A stretch of 64,000 nt of DNA from Salibacterium aidingense DSM 18341 (GTDB taxonomy: Bacteria; Bacillota; Bacilli; Bacillales; Marinococcaceae), in the NCBI RefSeq assembly GCF_000429685.1, contig NZ_AUCI01000006.1, positions 124,001-188,000 on the forward strand, given 5' to 3'. Both the position numbers and the translations under genes were made by a program. Below the pieces are notes generated by a model. It did no database searches, was not told the DNA's origin, and worked only from the letters and a program-made list of their open reading frames with translations. This document shows, in pieces, positions 8,950-17,023 of the stretch. Positions within the stretch are counted from its first letter, which is position 1, and each line of letters starts with the position of its first letter.

Positions 8950-10161
8950 TTGAGCAGTAAACCAAGAATTCTTGTCCTGGGGGCCGGCTATGCTGGAATG
9001 ATGACGACAAAACGGCTCATCCAGCAGCTGAAACCAGAAGAAGCAGATATTGTCTTAGTCAACAAGCATAACTATCATTATCAGACGACCTGGCTTCATG
9101 AAGTTGCAGCAGGTACCATTGATCCAAACCGCGCCCGGATTATGATCAGTGATGTCATTGATACGAAACGGGTCCAGATCGTTTATGATTCCGTCACAGA
9201 AATCAAGCCTCAGGAGCAGCGCGTAATGATGGAAAATGGAGAACTGGGTTATGATTACCTTGTTATTTCTCTTGGCTTTGAAACCGCAACCTTCGGCATT
9301 CCCGGTATTGCGGAACATGCCTGGACGATCGAAAATATTGAAAACAGCAAAGCGATCTACGAGCACATGGAATCTCAATTCATCCGTTATGCGAGCGGAG
9401 AAGATGATGATGAAAAACTGCTGAACATTTTAATCGGCGGTTCTGGTTTCACGGGCATTGAATTCGTAGCGGAAGTCATAGAAAAAGTTCCGGAACTCTG
9501 CAGGAAATACGAAATTAGTGAAGAAAAAGTCCGTGTTATCAACGTAGAAGCAGCACCGACTATTCTACCCGGGTTTGATGAAGAACTAGTCGAATATGCT
9601 AAAACCAGCCTCGAAAACCGGGGAGTAGAATTCCGGATCGGCACAAAAATTCAGGAATGCACCCCGGACAGCTTTATTGTCGGAGAGGACAAAGAGGAAA
9701 TTAAAGCCGGAACGGTAGTATGGACCGGCGGGGTCCAGGCTAATTCTATCGTCGGGGAGGCCGGATTCGAGTTGACGAAGGGCAAGGTTAATGCAAGAGA
9801 AGATTTGCGGGCTCCCGGCTTTGATAACGTATTTGTTATCGGCGACTGCTCCTGGGTATGGGATTACGAAAATGATAAACCTTATCCCGTCAATGCCCAA
9901 AGTGCGATCCAGGAAGCAGGAACCTGTGCCTCTAACCTGAAAGCCCTGCTGTATGGAGAAAATACCAGCCGTTTTGTCTTCGATAACAAAGGAGTGGTAG
10001 CCTCGCTTGGTAAAGGGGATGCTATTGGAAATATCCTTGATGACAAAAAGCTTTATGGAAAGACAGCACGTGCCATGAAAAATGTCATCGATAACCGCTA
10101 TCTATTTCTTGTCGGCGGACCAAAACTCATTCTGAAAAAAGGGAAAGTCCGCTTCTTCTAA
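8950..10161 (+). CDS. NAD(P)/FAD-dependent oxidoreductase, type II NADH dehydrogenase-like (YumB-like)
   Basis: A 403-residue NDH-2 family flavoprotein expected to pass electrons from NADH to quinone at the membrane surface without pumping protons. An N-terminal FAD-binding fold (ILVLGAGYAGMMT), the HNYHYQTTWLHEVAAG block, a second nucleotide-binding fold (ILIGGSGFTGIEF) and FVIGDCSWV near the C-terminus all follow Bacillus YumB. The TTG at 8950 has AGAAAGGTGATAACG upstream; an earlier in-frame start at 8905 lacks a ribosome binding site. The Rex-like operator suggests derepression at high NADH. A 33-codon gene follows after 43 nt. Confidence 0.88.
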   Translation: MSSKPRILVLGAGYAGMMTTKRLIQQLKPEEADIVLVNKHNYHYQTTWLHEVAAGTIDPNRARIMISDVIDTKRVQIVYDSVTEIKPQEQRVMMENGELGYDYLVISLGFETATFGIPGIAEHAWTIENIENSKAIYEHMESQFIRYASGEDDDEKLLNILIGGSGFTGIEFVAEVIEKVPELCRKYEISEEKVRVINVEAAPTILPGFDEELVEYAKTSLENRGVEFRIGTKIQECTPDSFIVGEDKEEIKAGTVVWTGGVQANSIVGEAGFELTKGKVNAREDLRAPGFDNVFVIGDCSWVWDYENDKPYPVNAQSAIQEAGTCASNLKALLYGENTSRFVFDNKGVVASLGKGDAIGNILDDKKLYGKTARAMKNVIDNRYLFLVGGPKLILKKGKVRFF

Positions 10162-10204
10162 AAATAAAATGTCATTCCGTTAAAAAGATTAGGAGGATCA
10201 TCCA

Positions 10205-10306
10205 ATGAAAAACTGGTTAATGGTTGTATCGCTGATCTCCGTCAGCGCTGCCGTATTATATACGATAACTGCCCGATGCATGGAAAGTTACCGCGATTTC
10301 CGTTAA
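10205..10306 (+). CDS. Small single-span membrane protein, 33 aa
   Basis: An ATG at 10205 is preceded at ideal distance by AGGAGG (10191-10196) and opens a 33-codon frame. Residues 4-22 form one hydrophobic segment (WLMVVSLISVSAAVLYTI), followed by a charged tail ending RDFR. It starts 43 nt after the NDH-2 gene with no terminator between, so it is probably cotranscribed. The function is not recognised; a partner role for the NDH-2 is only a guess from position. Confidence 0.6.
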   Translation: MKNWLMVVSLISVSAAVLYTITARCMESYRDFR

Positions 10307-10433
10307 AGAAAACCCGGGCAGCGGCCTTTACAATCTCCTTTAGCCTATTTATCCATGTTTAATAATAGATCAGATCTCGACGTTGAAACCATCACAGCTG
10401 CCCTCCCACTTTTGTGTATTGTTCTATCGCTAC

Positions 10434-10544
10434 GTCAAAATAGGTCGCTTTCCGCGGGCACGGCTCGAGCCTCCTCGGAAGAAAGCCACTTCCTGCGGGG
10501 TCTCGAGACTCGTGCTTTTCCCGCAGGAGTCGACCTATTTTGAC
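10434..10544. repeat. 111-bp palindromic repeat element
   Basis: Perfect 14-nt terminal inverted repeats (GTCAAAATAGGTCG at 10434-10447 and its complement at 10531-10544) enclose inner arms rich in CTTTCCGCGGGC and GCCCGCGG/CCCGCAGGAG-like blocks with CTCGAG cores. Palindromic elements of this appearance are common between genes in Bacillaceae. It could form a long hairpin at the end of both converging transcripts. Confidence 0.75.
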
Positions 10545-10629
10545 TCCGCTAAATGGACGTTATTGTTACATAAACCCTAAGATGTCCGTTTTACCAATTT
10601 TTCTTTCGTTTGGCCCAACCTCCCTCTCT

Positions 10630-10800
10630 ATTCAGCCGAGGCCGGCCACGGAGACTCCTATGGGACGAAGACGAACTGAAGATTCCCTTGGTAATGCGAT
10701 CTTCTTTACCAAGTGAGCTGAAGCCGCCCCCATGGAAAGCGCAGTGACCGGGTGCAGCGATCCCATCGTCATTGTTTTGTTCGGGTTTTCGGCCGGCTCC
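10630..10800. repeat. GC-rich structured intergenic element
   Basis: The element contains GGCCGGCC near its left end and GGCCGGC near its right end. A central hairpin is formed by CTTGGTAA (10687-10694) and TTACCAAG (10706-10713). Flanking blocks CGGAGACTCCTATGGG and CCCCCATGGAAAGCG are partly complementary. Similar 'gagactcctatggga ... catggaaagcg' blocks recur between Bacillaceae genes, but no other copy was noticed here. Confidence 0.5.
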
Positions 10801-10906
10801 TATCCTTCTGTCTCGGCCCCTTCTATCAGTTTTTAAATAATAGAAAACCTGCTTTCATAATGGATTTTATTTTTTATCTAACATCTTAGAATTGGGCTTT
10901 CTAACT

Positions 10907-12178
10907 TCAACTATATCTCCGAACTCGGAGAGAAGCTTGTTCTTTATGTCCTGCAAATCCTTCAAGTTCACAGAGCCGTTCCGCATATTGGCCGATTTCT
11001 ACACTGGCAGCCTCAGTTACTTTTTGATACGTGCAGTTTTTCAGGAATTTTCCTACCCATAGTCCCCCCGTATAACGTGCTGCTTTTTTGGTTGGGAGCG
11101 TGTGGTTCGTTCCGATCACTTTATCTCCATATGCCACATTTGTTTCCGGTCCCAAAAAGAGAGCTCCATAATTAGTAAGATTGTCTAAAAAGTAATCCGG
11201 GTTTTTCGTCAATACTTCGACATGTTCATATGCCAGCTTATCAGCTTCCGTCACAGCCTCTTCTAAATTATTAACAAGGATAATGGAACCATTGTCCTGC
11301 CAGGCAGCTCCGGCCACTTCTGCGGTGGAAAGTGACTCTAACTGCCGCGATATTTCCTCTTCCAACGTTTCAGCCAGCTCTCTGGATGTAGTGATCAACG
11401 CGCCCGGAGAAGTGGGACCGTGTTCAGCCTGCCCCAATATATCAGTCGCCACCATTTGAATATCCGCTGTATCATCCGCAATGACAAGAGTTTCGGTTGG
11501 TCCGGCTAATAAATCAATACCTACCCGTCCAAACAGCTGACGTTTTGCTTCTGCAACAAACGGATTCCCTGGCCCGACAATCATATCAACAGGAGCGATG
11601 GACTCTGTACCGATGCCTATCGCGGTCATGGCCTGAACACCGCCAAGAATGTAAATCTCATCTGCCCCCGCCAGATGCATCGCTGCCACGGTGGCAGCAG
11701 GTATTTCCCCCTGGGAAGGAGGAGTACAGGCAATGACTCGTTTTACTCCGGCCACTTTTGCGGTCACGATACTCATATGGGAGGAGGCAACCATTGGATA
11801 TCGTCCTCCTGGAATATAACAGCCGACACTGTTCACAGGAATGTTTTTGTGTCCGAGGATTACGCCGGGCCTGGTCTCCACTTCCATATCCTGAATGGCT
11901 TCACGTTGATGTTCAGCAAAATTGCGAATTTGAGATTGAGCAAATTTTATGTCTTCTATAACACTATCCGGTACAGTGGAAACAATATCTTCCACCTCGT
12001 TTTCAGCCAAAAGAAAGCTATCTGGCGTCCACTTGTCGAATTTGTCGGATAATTCTATAATCGCACGGTCTCCTCTGTTTTCCACATCCTGAATAATATT
12101 TTCTACAGCTTCTTGTACCTTCGAATCAGCTTCTTGTATTTCTGCTTCACTTTTTCCTTTTTTTAAATAGGCTGCCAA
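10907..12178 (-). CDS. Histidinol-dehydrogenase-family enzyme outside a his operon (HpsN-like candidate)
   Basis: A 423-residue zinc-dependent NAD dehydrogenase of the HisD fold, expected to carry out a two-step alcohol-to-acid oxidation. Zn ligand positions are visible as Q and H in GQAEHGP, D in [10 protein letters not shown] and H in [10 protein letters not shown]; the catalytic Glu-His pair is in [25 protein letters not shown] and [12 protein letters not shown] are shared with HpsN-type proteins, which oxidise dihydroxypropanesulfonate. No histidine genes are nearby; instead it is divergent from a LacI regulator and shares its operator with an aldehyde dehydrogenase/symporter operon. The substrate is therefore probably a small polyol or sulfonate, not histidinol. 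The TTG at 12178 has AAAGGAG at good spacing; a GTG at 12187 abuts the ribosome binding site. Confidence 0.8.
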   Translation of the reverse strand: MAAYLKKGKSEAEIQEADSKVQEAVENIIQDVENRGDRAIIELSDKFDKWTPDSFLLAENEVEDIVSTVPDSVIEDIKFAQSQIRNFAEHQREAIQDMEVETRPGVILGHKNIPVNSVGCYIPGGRYPMVASSHMSIVTAKVAGVKRVIACTPPSQGEIPAATVAAMHLAGADEIYILGGVQAMTAIGIGTESIAPVDMIVGPGNPFVAEAKRQLFGRVGIDLLAGPTETLVIADDTADIQMVATDILGQAEHGPTSPGALITTSRELAETLEEEISRQLESLSTAEVAGAAWQDNGSIILVNNLEEAVTEADKLAYEHVEVLTKNPDYFLDNLTNYGALFLGPETNVAYGDKVIGTNHTLPTKKAARYTGGLWVGKFLKNCTYQKVTEAASVEIGQYAERLCELEGFAGHKEQASLRVRRYS

Positions 12179-12209
12179 TCCTCTCACTCCTTTTAGAAAA
12201 AGTATATTG

Positions 12210-12223
12210 TGAATACGTATTCA
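12210..12223. promoter_or_regulatory. LacI-family operator, copy 1 (HisD-like gene)
   Basis: TGAATACGTATTCA is a perfect 14-nt palindrome about 30 nt upstream of the HisD-like start. The same motif recurs at 12371-12386 and 13422-13439 around the LacI-family gene and the aldehyde dehydrogenase gene. Confidence 0.75.
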
Positions 12224-12326
12224 TACAGTAAGTGTAAATGCAAACGGATTCAATGTAAATACTATCTTTTTATCTACCATTTTGCAGCCCTTTCTGGATA
12301 AAACTTGATTTAATCATAAAACCCTC

Positions 12327-12386
12327 TTGACAAATATAAAAGAAAAACTTAGCATTGTTTACAATCACAATTGAATACGCATTCAA
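12327..12386 (+). promoter_or_regulatory. Promoter and operator copy 2 of the LacI-family gene
   Basis: TTGACA (12327-12332) and TAGCAT (12350-12355) are separated by 17 nt. The operator TTGAATACGCATTCAA (12371-12386) begins roughly 10 nt after the expected transcription start, an arrangement suited to autorepression. Confidence 0.7.
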
Positions 12387-12400
12387 GTAAAGGAGCGGTT

Positions 12401-13396
12401 ATGGTTTCATCAAAAGATGTAGCTAAACGAGCAGGCGTCTCTCAATCAACTGTCTCCAGGGTATTAAATGCATCCAACCAAGTAAGTAAGACCAATGCAG
12501 AAAAAGTGACGAAAGCAATGAAAGAGCTGAATTATCGGCCTAACGCCATTGCACGATCCCTTGTCAGTAAACAAACGAAAACCCTTGCTTTAATATCCGG
12601 CCCCTTGCATAACCCCTTTTTTGTAGAAACCACTACTTCGATCATTAACTATGCTAATGAAAAAGGGTACAAAACCAATGTCTTTTTTGAAAATGCCGGT
12701 GATAATATGGCTGTATACGAGTCAGTGTTATCTATGCAGCTCGATGGTATTATTTTGTCATCTATTTTTATGGAAGACCCGATCTATGAAGAGTTAAAAG
12801 CCTTAAATCTGCCCTTTGTGATGTTCAACAGAAAACATAACAAGCCAGGGCATTTTGTGGAAATTGACAACAGAAAAGCCGGAAAATTGGCGGCAGATCA
12901 CTTCTTAGAACTCGGCCACAAGAGAATTGGATTTATAGGCGGCCCTCTCTACACTTCCACGTTTCACGGCAGATGTGAAGGGTTTATTGTGAAACTCAAG
13001 GAGCATCTCTCTTTAGACGATGCTCTGATACACGAAACCGATACAAGTGAAAAAGAAATACGGGAAGCAGTATTGAAGATGATGGGGCAGAAACATAAAC
13101 CTACAGCTATTTTTGCCGCCACGGATTCGATCGCCATTCTTGCGATCGATGTGCTGAAAGAATTGGGGTATGATATCCCGGATGACATTAGTATATGCGG
13201 AATGGATAATGTAAGGCTGGCCCGGCATCATTCGTTTGAATTGACTACAATTGGCCAAAAAACAGAACAAAACCTTGGTAGATTAGGCATTGAATACCTT
13301 ATTGATATGTTGGAGGGAAACATCCAAGAAGATACACCTGTGGAAGTGACTCTTGAACCCATTTTGTATCAACGAAAGACAACGTGCGCCATATAA
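12401..13396 (+). CDS. LacI/GalR-family transcriptional regulator
   Basis: A 331-residue repressor. The N-terminal helix-turn-helix SSKDVAKRAGVSQSTVSRVLN and hinge helix NYRPNAIARSLVS are classic LacI, followed by a periplasmic-binding-protein-like effector domain (VEIDNRKAGKLAADHFLELGHKRIGFIGG; FAATDSIAI; GMDNVRLARHHSFELTTI). The ATG at 12401 is preceded by AAAGGAGC; a frame-extending upstream start would lie inside the operator. It most likely controls the divergent HisD-like gene, itself and the downstream operon through the repeated TTGAATACGTATTCAA operator. The effector is unknown, presumably the catabolised substrate or an intermediate. Confidence 0.92.
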   Translation: MVSSKDVAKRAGVSQSTVSRVLNASNQVSKTNAEKVTKAMKELNYRPNAIARSLVSKQTKTLALISGPLHNPFFVETTTSIINYANEKGYKTNVFFENAGDNMAVYESVLSMQLDGIILSSIFMEDPIYEELKALNLPFVMFNRKHNKPGHFVEIDNRKAGKLAADHFLELGHKRIGFIGGPLYTSTFHGRCEGFIVKLKEHLSLDDALIHETDTSEKEIREAVLKMMGQKHKPTAIFAATDSIAILAIDVLKELGYDIPDDISICGMDNVRLARHHSFELTTIGQKTEQNLGRLGIEYLIDMLEGNIQEDTPVEVTLEPILYQRKTTCAI

Positions 13397-13417
13397 AGGC
13401 ACGGTCTTTCTTTTTTC
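13375..13417 (+). terminator. Terminator overlapping the lacI-family stop codon
   Basis: AAAGAC plus CGTGC on the left pairs with GCACG plus GTCTTT on the right, followed by CTTTTTT. It would separate the regulator from the downstream catabolic operon. Confidence 0.6.
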
Positions 13418-13421
13418 GGGT

Positions 13422-13439
13422 TTTGAATACGTATTCAAA
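13422..13439. promoter_or_regulatory. LacI-family operator, copy 3 (catabolic operon)
   Basis: TTTGAATACGTATTCAAA is a perfect 18-nt palindrome 20 nt before the aldehyde dehydrogenase start. It is the most symmetric of the three copies. Confidence 0.8.
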
Positions 13440-13459
13440 GTAACGAAGGAGGCACTGTT

Positions 13460-14890
13460 ATGAAAAAAGGACTATTTGTGAATGGGGCAGAACGGCAAGC
13501 AGGGAAAAACTATCCGCTTTACCATCCTCATACAGATGAAAAACTGGCAGACATTGCAGAAAGTTCGAAGAGAGACATGGATGAGGCCATTTCAAGTGCA
13601 GAAAAAGCTTTCAAAAATATGAAAGCGTTAACATCAAGGGAGCGCGCTGACATTTTATTTCAATCAGCAACTTTATTAGATAAGAGAAAACAAGAAGCTG
13701 CAGACATTATCTCAAAAGAAGCCTGCAAACCTATGAAATCAGCAAGAAATGAAGTGAATAGAACAGTGCAGACCCTTCGTTTTTCTGCAGAAGAAGCTAA
13801 ACGGTTAAACGGAGAATACCTCTCTTTGGATGCGGCTGAAGGTGGAGAAGGCAGAGACGCTTTTACTATCCATGAACCGCTCGGCGTGATTGGTGCGATT
13901 ACACCTTTCAATTTTCCATTAAACCTAACGACGCATAAAGTGGGACCGGCGGTGGCAGCGGGAAATACCGTAGTTATAAAACCGGCGGAACAAACTCCGC
14001 TCTCCAGTTTACTGCTTGCTGATATTTTTACTCAGGCAGGTCTTCCGGCAGGAGCAATTGCCGTTATTCCGGGAGACGGCCCTGCCCTTGGTGAAGTGAT
14101 GATCAATGATGAAAGAGTGAAAAAGATTTCTTTTACCGGCAGTCCAGAAGTCGGCAGGCTTATTAAAAGCCAGGCGGGATTGAAACGAGTAACGCTGGAA
14201 CTTGGAAGCAATGCCGCCATGTACGTGGACCAAAGTTGTGCAAATGAACTGGAAAACATTGTCGACAAAGCCGTTGCCGGAGCATTTATGTATAATGGAC
14301 AGGTTTGTCTCAGCACGCAGCGTATTTACGTCCATGAAGAGCTATTTGATTTATTTAAACAGTCCTTTGTAGAAAAAACGAAAAAGGTGAAGTTTGGAGA
14401 TCCCTCGGAAGAAGACACGATGGTTTCAAGCCTTATTACTAAAAAATCACAACAACGTGTCCTTGATTGGATCGACGAGGCAAAGAAAGGTGGAGCGAAC
14501 GTTTTAACAGGAGGACAAAGCAATAGAAATGGAGTGCTCCCCACCGTATTAACGAATGTCGATCGAAGGGAAAAAATTTCCTGCAACGAAGTGTTTGGGC
14601 CAGTGGTTTTGATTAACAAAGTGAACGATGCCAACGACGCCATTGATAACATAAATGACAGCCGTTTCGGATTAAATGCCGGTCTCTTCAGCAATAATCT
14701 GCAGCAGGCGATGAAAATGGCCCACCAGCTGGAAGTAGGACAAGTCCTTATTAACGACGTACCCACTCTTCGCTTCGATCATATGCCTTATGGCGGAGTA
14801 AAAGATTCTGGTTATGGCAGAGAGGGGGTGAAATATGCAATAGATGAAATGACAGAACTGAAAATGATTAGTATCAACTACGAAAGGTAG
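13460..14890 (+). CDS. Aldehyde dehydrogenase (NAD(P)-dependent, GabD-like)
   Basis: A 476-residue non-acylating aldehyde dehydrogenase. The cofactor region ITPFNFPLN...NTVVIKPAEQTPLSS, the catalytic Glu of LELGSNA (near 255) and the catalytic Cys of YNGQVCLSTQR (near 283) are all present, as is the C-terminal MPYGGVKDSGYGREG. It belongs to the succinate-semialdehyde / lactaldehyde / phosphono- or sulfo-aldehyde branch; the exact substrate cannot be read from the sequence. The ATG follows GAAGGAGG. First gene of an operon with a 165-aa unknown, a 31-aa membrane peptide, an SSS symporter and an Fe-ADH, behind operator copy 3. Confidence 0.9.
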   Translation: MKKGLFVNGAERQAGKNYPLYHPHTDEKLADIAESSKRDMDEAISSAEKAFKNMKALTSRERADILFQSATLLDKRKQEAADIISKEACKPMKSARNEVNRTVQTLRFSAEEAKRLNGEYLSLDAAEGGEGRDAFTIHEPLGVIGAITPFNFPLNLTTHKVGPAVAAGNTVVIKPAEQTPLSSLLLADIFTQAGLPAGAIAVIPGDGPALGEVMINDERVKKISFTGSPEVGRLIKSQAGLKRVTLELGSNAAMYVDQSCANELENIVDKAVAGAFMYNGQVCLSTQRIYVHEELFDLFKQSFVEKTKKVKFGDPSEEDTMVSSLITKKSQQRVLDWIDEAKKGGANVLTGGQSNRNGVLPTVLTNVDRREKISCNEVFGPVVLINKVNDANDAIDNINDSRFGLNAGLFSNNLQQAMKMAHQLEVGQVLINDVPTLRFDHMPYGGVKDSGYGREGVKYAIDEMTELKMISINYER

Positions 14891-14894
14891 GTTG

Positions 14895-15389
14895 ATGAAA
14901 GTGAAAATAACCTTATTTAATGATGAAACACAGGAGCTCCCGGCTTCTGTCTACTACCCGCATTACACTACAGAATGGCTTATTAAATTCCGATCTATTT
15001 TTGGAAAGCGGAAAGAGAAAATGACTATGATGACCGATAGGATGAAAAATGGCAGCGGCATGGCCAATAATCTTCCCAACTTTGTGGTAAAAGAAGTGAA
15101 TCCTTCTCTTATAATGAAGGGGGCCATTTCCAAACAACAATGCATTGATGATGCTTTTGAGACAGTACGCCGATTTTATCTTCATCACGCTCGTTCCTGG
15201 AGCGTACCGGAGATAGAGCTTATTAAGCATTCATTTGTATACGTCCCTTATCAAATCATCGAGAGAAACAGGCGATGGTCCAAAAATACGAAAACCTTTC
15301 TCTACGAACCGATGTCGGCCTCTCTTGAAAAACTAGAGAAGTTTCCCGAAATTCATCAATTTATGAAAAAGGAGCGTGAAACAAAATGA
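14895..15389 (+). CDS. Conserved-looking protein of unknown function, about 164 aa
   Basis: Not recognised. It is soluble, basic in the centre (KFRSIFGKRKEKMTMMTDRMK), with aromatic-rich motifs RRFYLHHARSWSVPEIELIKHSFVYVPYQIIERNRRW (residues about 95-135), and no signal peptide or membrane segment. The ATG at 14895 lies 4 nt after the aldehyde dehydrogenase stop with AGGTAGG upstream. Its stop overlaps the ATG of the next small gene (ATGA), so it is tightly coupled within the operon. The tight coupling to the symporter suggests a role linked to transport or the pathway, without direct evidence. Confidence 0.7.
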   Translation: MKVKITLFNDETQELPASVYYPHYTTEWLIKFRSIFGKRKEKMTMMTDRMKNGSGMANNLPNFVVKEVNPSLIMKGAISKQQCIDDAFETVRRFYLHHARSWSVPEIELIKHSFVYVPYQIIERNRRWSKNTKTFLYEPMSASLEKLEKFPEIHQFMKKERETK

Positions 15390-15481
15390 ACATGCTGGTG
15401 ATTATGACAGTCTTAATTATAGCCACATGGATTGGTATGGCCCTTATTTTGTGGAAAACGAATATATTAAACGATGAATAA
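15386..15481 (+). CDS. Small membrane peptide, 31 aa (symporter small accessory protein-like)
   Basis: The ATG at 15386 overlaps the preceding stop codon as ATGA and has AAGGAG upstream. The 31 residues form one transmembrane helix (LVIMTVLIIATWIGMALIL) followed by WKTNILNDE. It ends 16 nt before an SSS-family symporter. Tiny single-span proteins in this exact position are known next to sodium:solute symporters in Bacilli and are named symporter small accessory proteins; size, topology and context fit. Confidence 0.7.
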   Translation: MNMLVIMTVLIIATWIGMALILWKTNILNDE

Positions 15482-15497
15482 TTAGGGGGGAATAAAA

Positions 15498-17000
15498 ATG
15501 GACAGTACCATTGTAATGTATTCTTGGATATTTATGGGGCTTTTTATCGCATTTATGTTGTTTATGGGCTGGGTTGGTATGAGAAAAACCAATACCTCGG
15601 ATGATTTCGCCACAGCTCGTTCCAGTTATGGTCCTCTGGTCGTAGCGCTTGTTATAGCTGCTGGTATTTCAAGCGGATCTACCTTTATGGGCATGCCGGG
15701 GCTCGCCTACGATATCGGGACGCCAAGCTTGTGGTATCCGCTGCTTTATCCAATTGCTACAGTAATCGGAATGTTATTTGTAGCAAAAGTAATAAAAAAA
15801 TATGGTGATAAATTTGGAACAAGAACCATCCCTGAATTTATCGGAGAACGATACAACAGTAATTTTCTTCGTATCGCTTTAACGATCATTTCCATTCTAT
15901 TAATCTTTTATGTCGTATCACAATTTGTGGCAGCGGCTACGATGTTTCAGATGATGATGGGGATCAATTATGAAACCGGCCTTATGATCACTGCCGTTGT
16001 GCTAGCAACTTATGTGTTTATGGGAGGTTCCCACTCTGATATTATGACCGATGCAATTCAAGGTTTTTTAATGGTTATTGTAGCTCTTGTTGTATTTTTT
16101 TCCTTTGTTGGCAGTGTTGGAGTAGATGGCGGTTTTTCCGATATGCTGGCCACCATTGACAGGGAAAACCCAGAAGGCGGATTCAGCCAACTGTTTTTAG
16201 CTGGGCACGACACATATGGGGCGTTTTGGCTCGTCGCGCTTCTATTCATTGCCCACCTGCCCTTTTCAGTCCTTCCGCATTTAGGGAATAAATTTATGGC
16301 GGTGAAAACAGGGCGTAATCTGAAAAAGCTTATTATGTACTGTACGATTTTTGCCACTGTCCTGCCCTTAATGGGACTTGGGGGAATGCTCGGGTTAGCC
16401 GTCGTAGGCAGTGATGCCGGAATTGCGCCGGACCAAATTGTACCAGTCTTGTTTAGTGAAATATTTCCGCCAGTTATAGCCGCCTTTTTAGCAATCGCTG
16501 TATTGTCTGCGATTATGTCTACATCAGACGGTCTTGTGGTTTCATTAACCCAGCTTTTAGCTAATGACCTCTACCGCAAAACGCTTGTACCAAAATTGAA
16601 CATTACAAAGGAAAAGGCAGAAAGAAATGAGCTTTTAATCAGCCGTTACAGCACGTTTATCGTCATTATCGCCGCTGTTATATTAGCATGGACCCCGCCC
16701 CAGTACTTAGCCGTGTTTATGTGGATTGGCATTGGAGGTATCATGGCTGCGACAGCCGGCCCACTCGTTGTTGGGGCGCTTTGGGATAAGGCTACGAAAA
16801 CAGCTGCTTTGGCTTCACTGATAGCGGGAACAGTCACATATTGGATTGTCTATCTGCCCTTTGGCTTCGACTTTTCGAATCCGTTTGGTGCAGCTGGTAT
16901 TGGTGTACTAGTCAGTATGGTTGTTATGTGTGCTGTAACTCTGGCGACTGCTGAGAACGTCCAGTCTACCTCTGATTCAGAGGTAGAAACCAGTATTTAA
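15498..17000 (+). CDS. Sodium:solute symporter (SSS family)
   Basis: A 500-residue membrane transporter with about 13 hydrophobic segments, likely Na+-driven uptake of the organic acid or polyol used by this operon. Family features include the early region DDFATARSSYGPLVVALVIAA (two blocks), GSTFMGMPGLAYDIG, the IPEFIGERY motif and AIMSTSDGLVVSLTQLLANDLYRK, which contains the conserved Na2-site serines. The ATG follows TTAGGGGGGAATAAAA. The exact substrate is not evident; the partner enzymes suggest a small hydroxylated compound. Confidence 0.92.
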   Translation: MDSTIVMYSWIFMGLFIAFMLFMGWVGMRKTNTSDDFATARSSYGPLVVALVIAAGISSGSTFMGMPGLAYDIGTPSLWYPLLYPIATVIGMLFVAKVIKKYGDKFGTRTIPEFIGERYNSNFLRIALTIISILLIFYVVSQFVAAATMFQMMMGINYETGLMITAVVLATYVFMGGSHSDIMTDAIQGFLMVIVALVVFFSFVGSVGVDGGFSDMLATIDRENPEGGFSQLFLAGHDTYGAFWLVALLFIAHLPFSVLPHLGNKFMAVKTGRNLKKLIMYCTIFATVLPLMGLGGMLGLAVVGSDAGIAPDQIVPVLFSEIFPPVIAAFLAIAVLSAIMSTSDGLVVSLTQLLANDLYRKTLVPKLNITKEKAERNELLISRYSTFIVIIAAVILAWTPPQYLAVFMWIGIGGIMAATAGPLVVGALWDKATKTAALASLIAGTVTYWIVYLPFGFDFSNPFGAAGIGVLVSMVVMCAVTLATAENVQSTSDSEVETSI

Positions 17001-17023
17001 TTTTTTAGACAGAGGTGACTGAC

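Larger units (their letters stand above)
10307..10906. other. Intergenic region with two palindromic elements, 600 bp
   Basis: No gene is supported. Short plus-strand frames at 10355-10580 lie inside the palindromic element and lack ribosome binding sites. The region holds the elements listed at 10434-10544 and 10630-10800. The NDH-2/small-protein unit (plus) and the HisD-like gene (minus) converge here. Confidence 0.65.

Noticed and set aside
10355-10580. Two overlapping plus-strand frames of 62-65 codons
   Set aside because: They lie inside the 111-bp palindrome and translate its arms.
10907-12178. Histidine biosynthesis hisD
   Set aside because: No other his genes are adjacent and the gene shares LacI operators with a catabolic operon.
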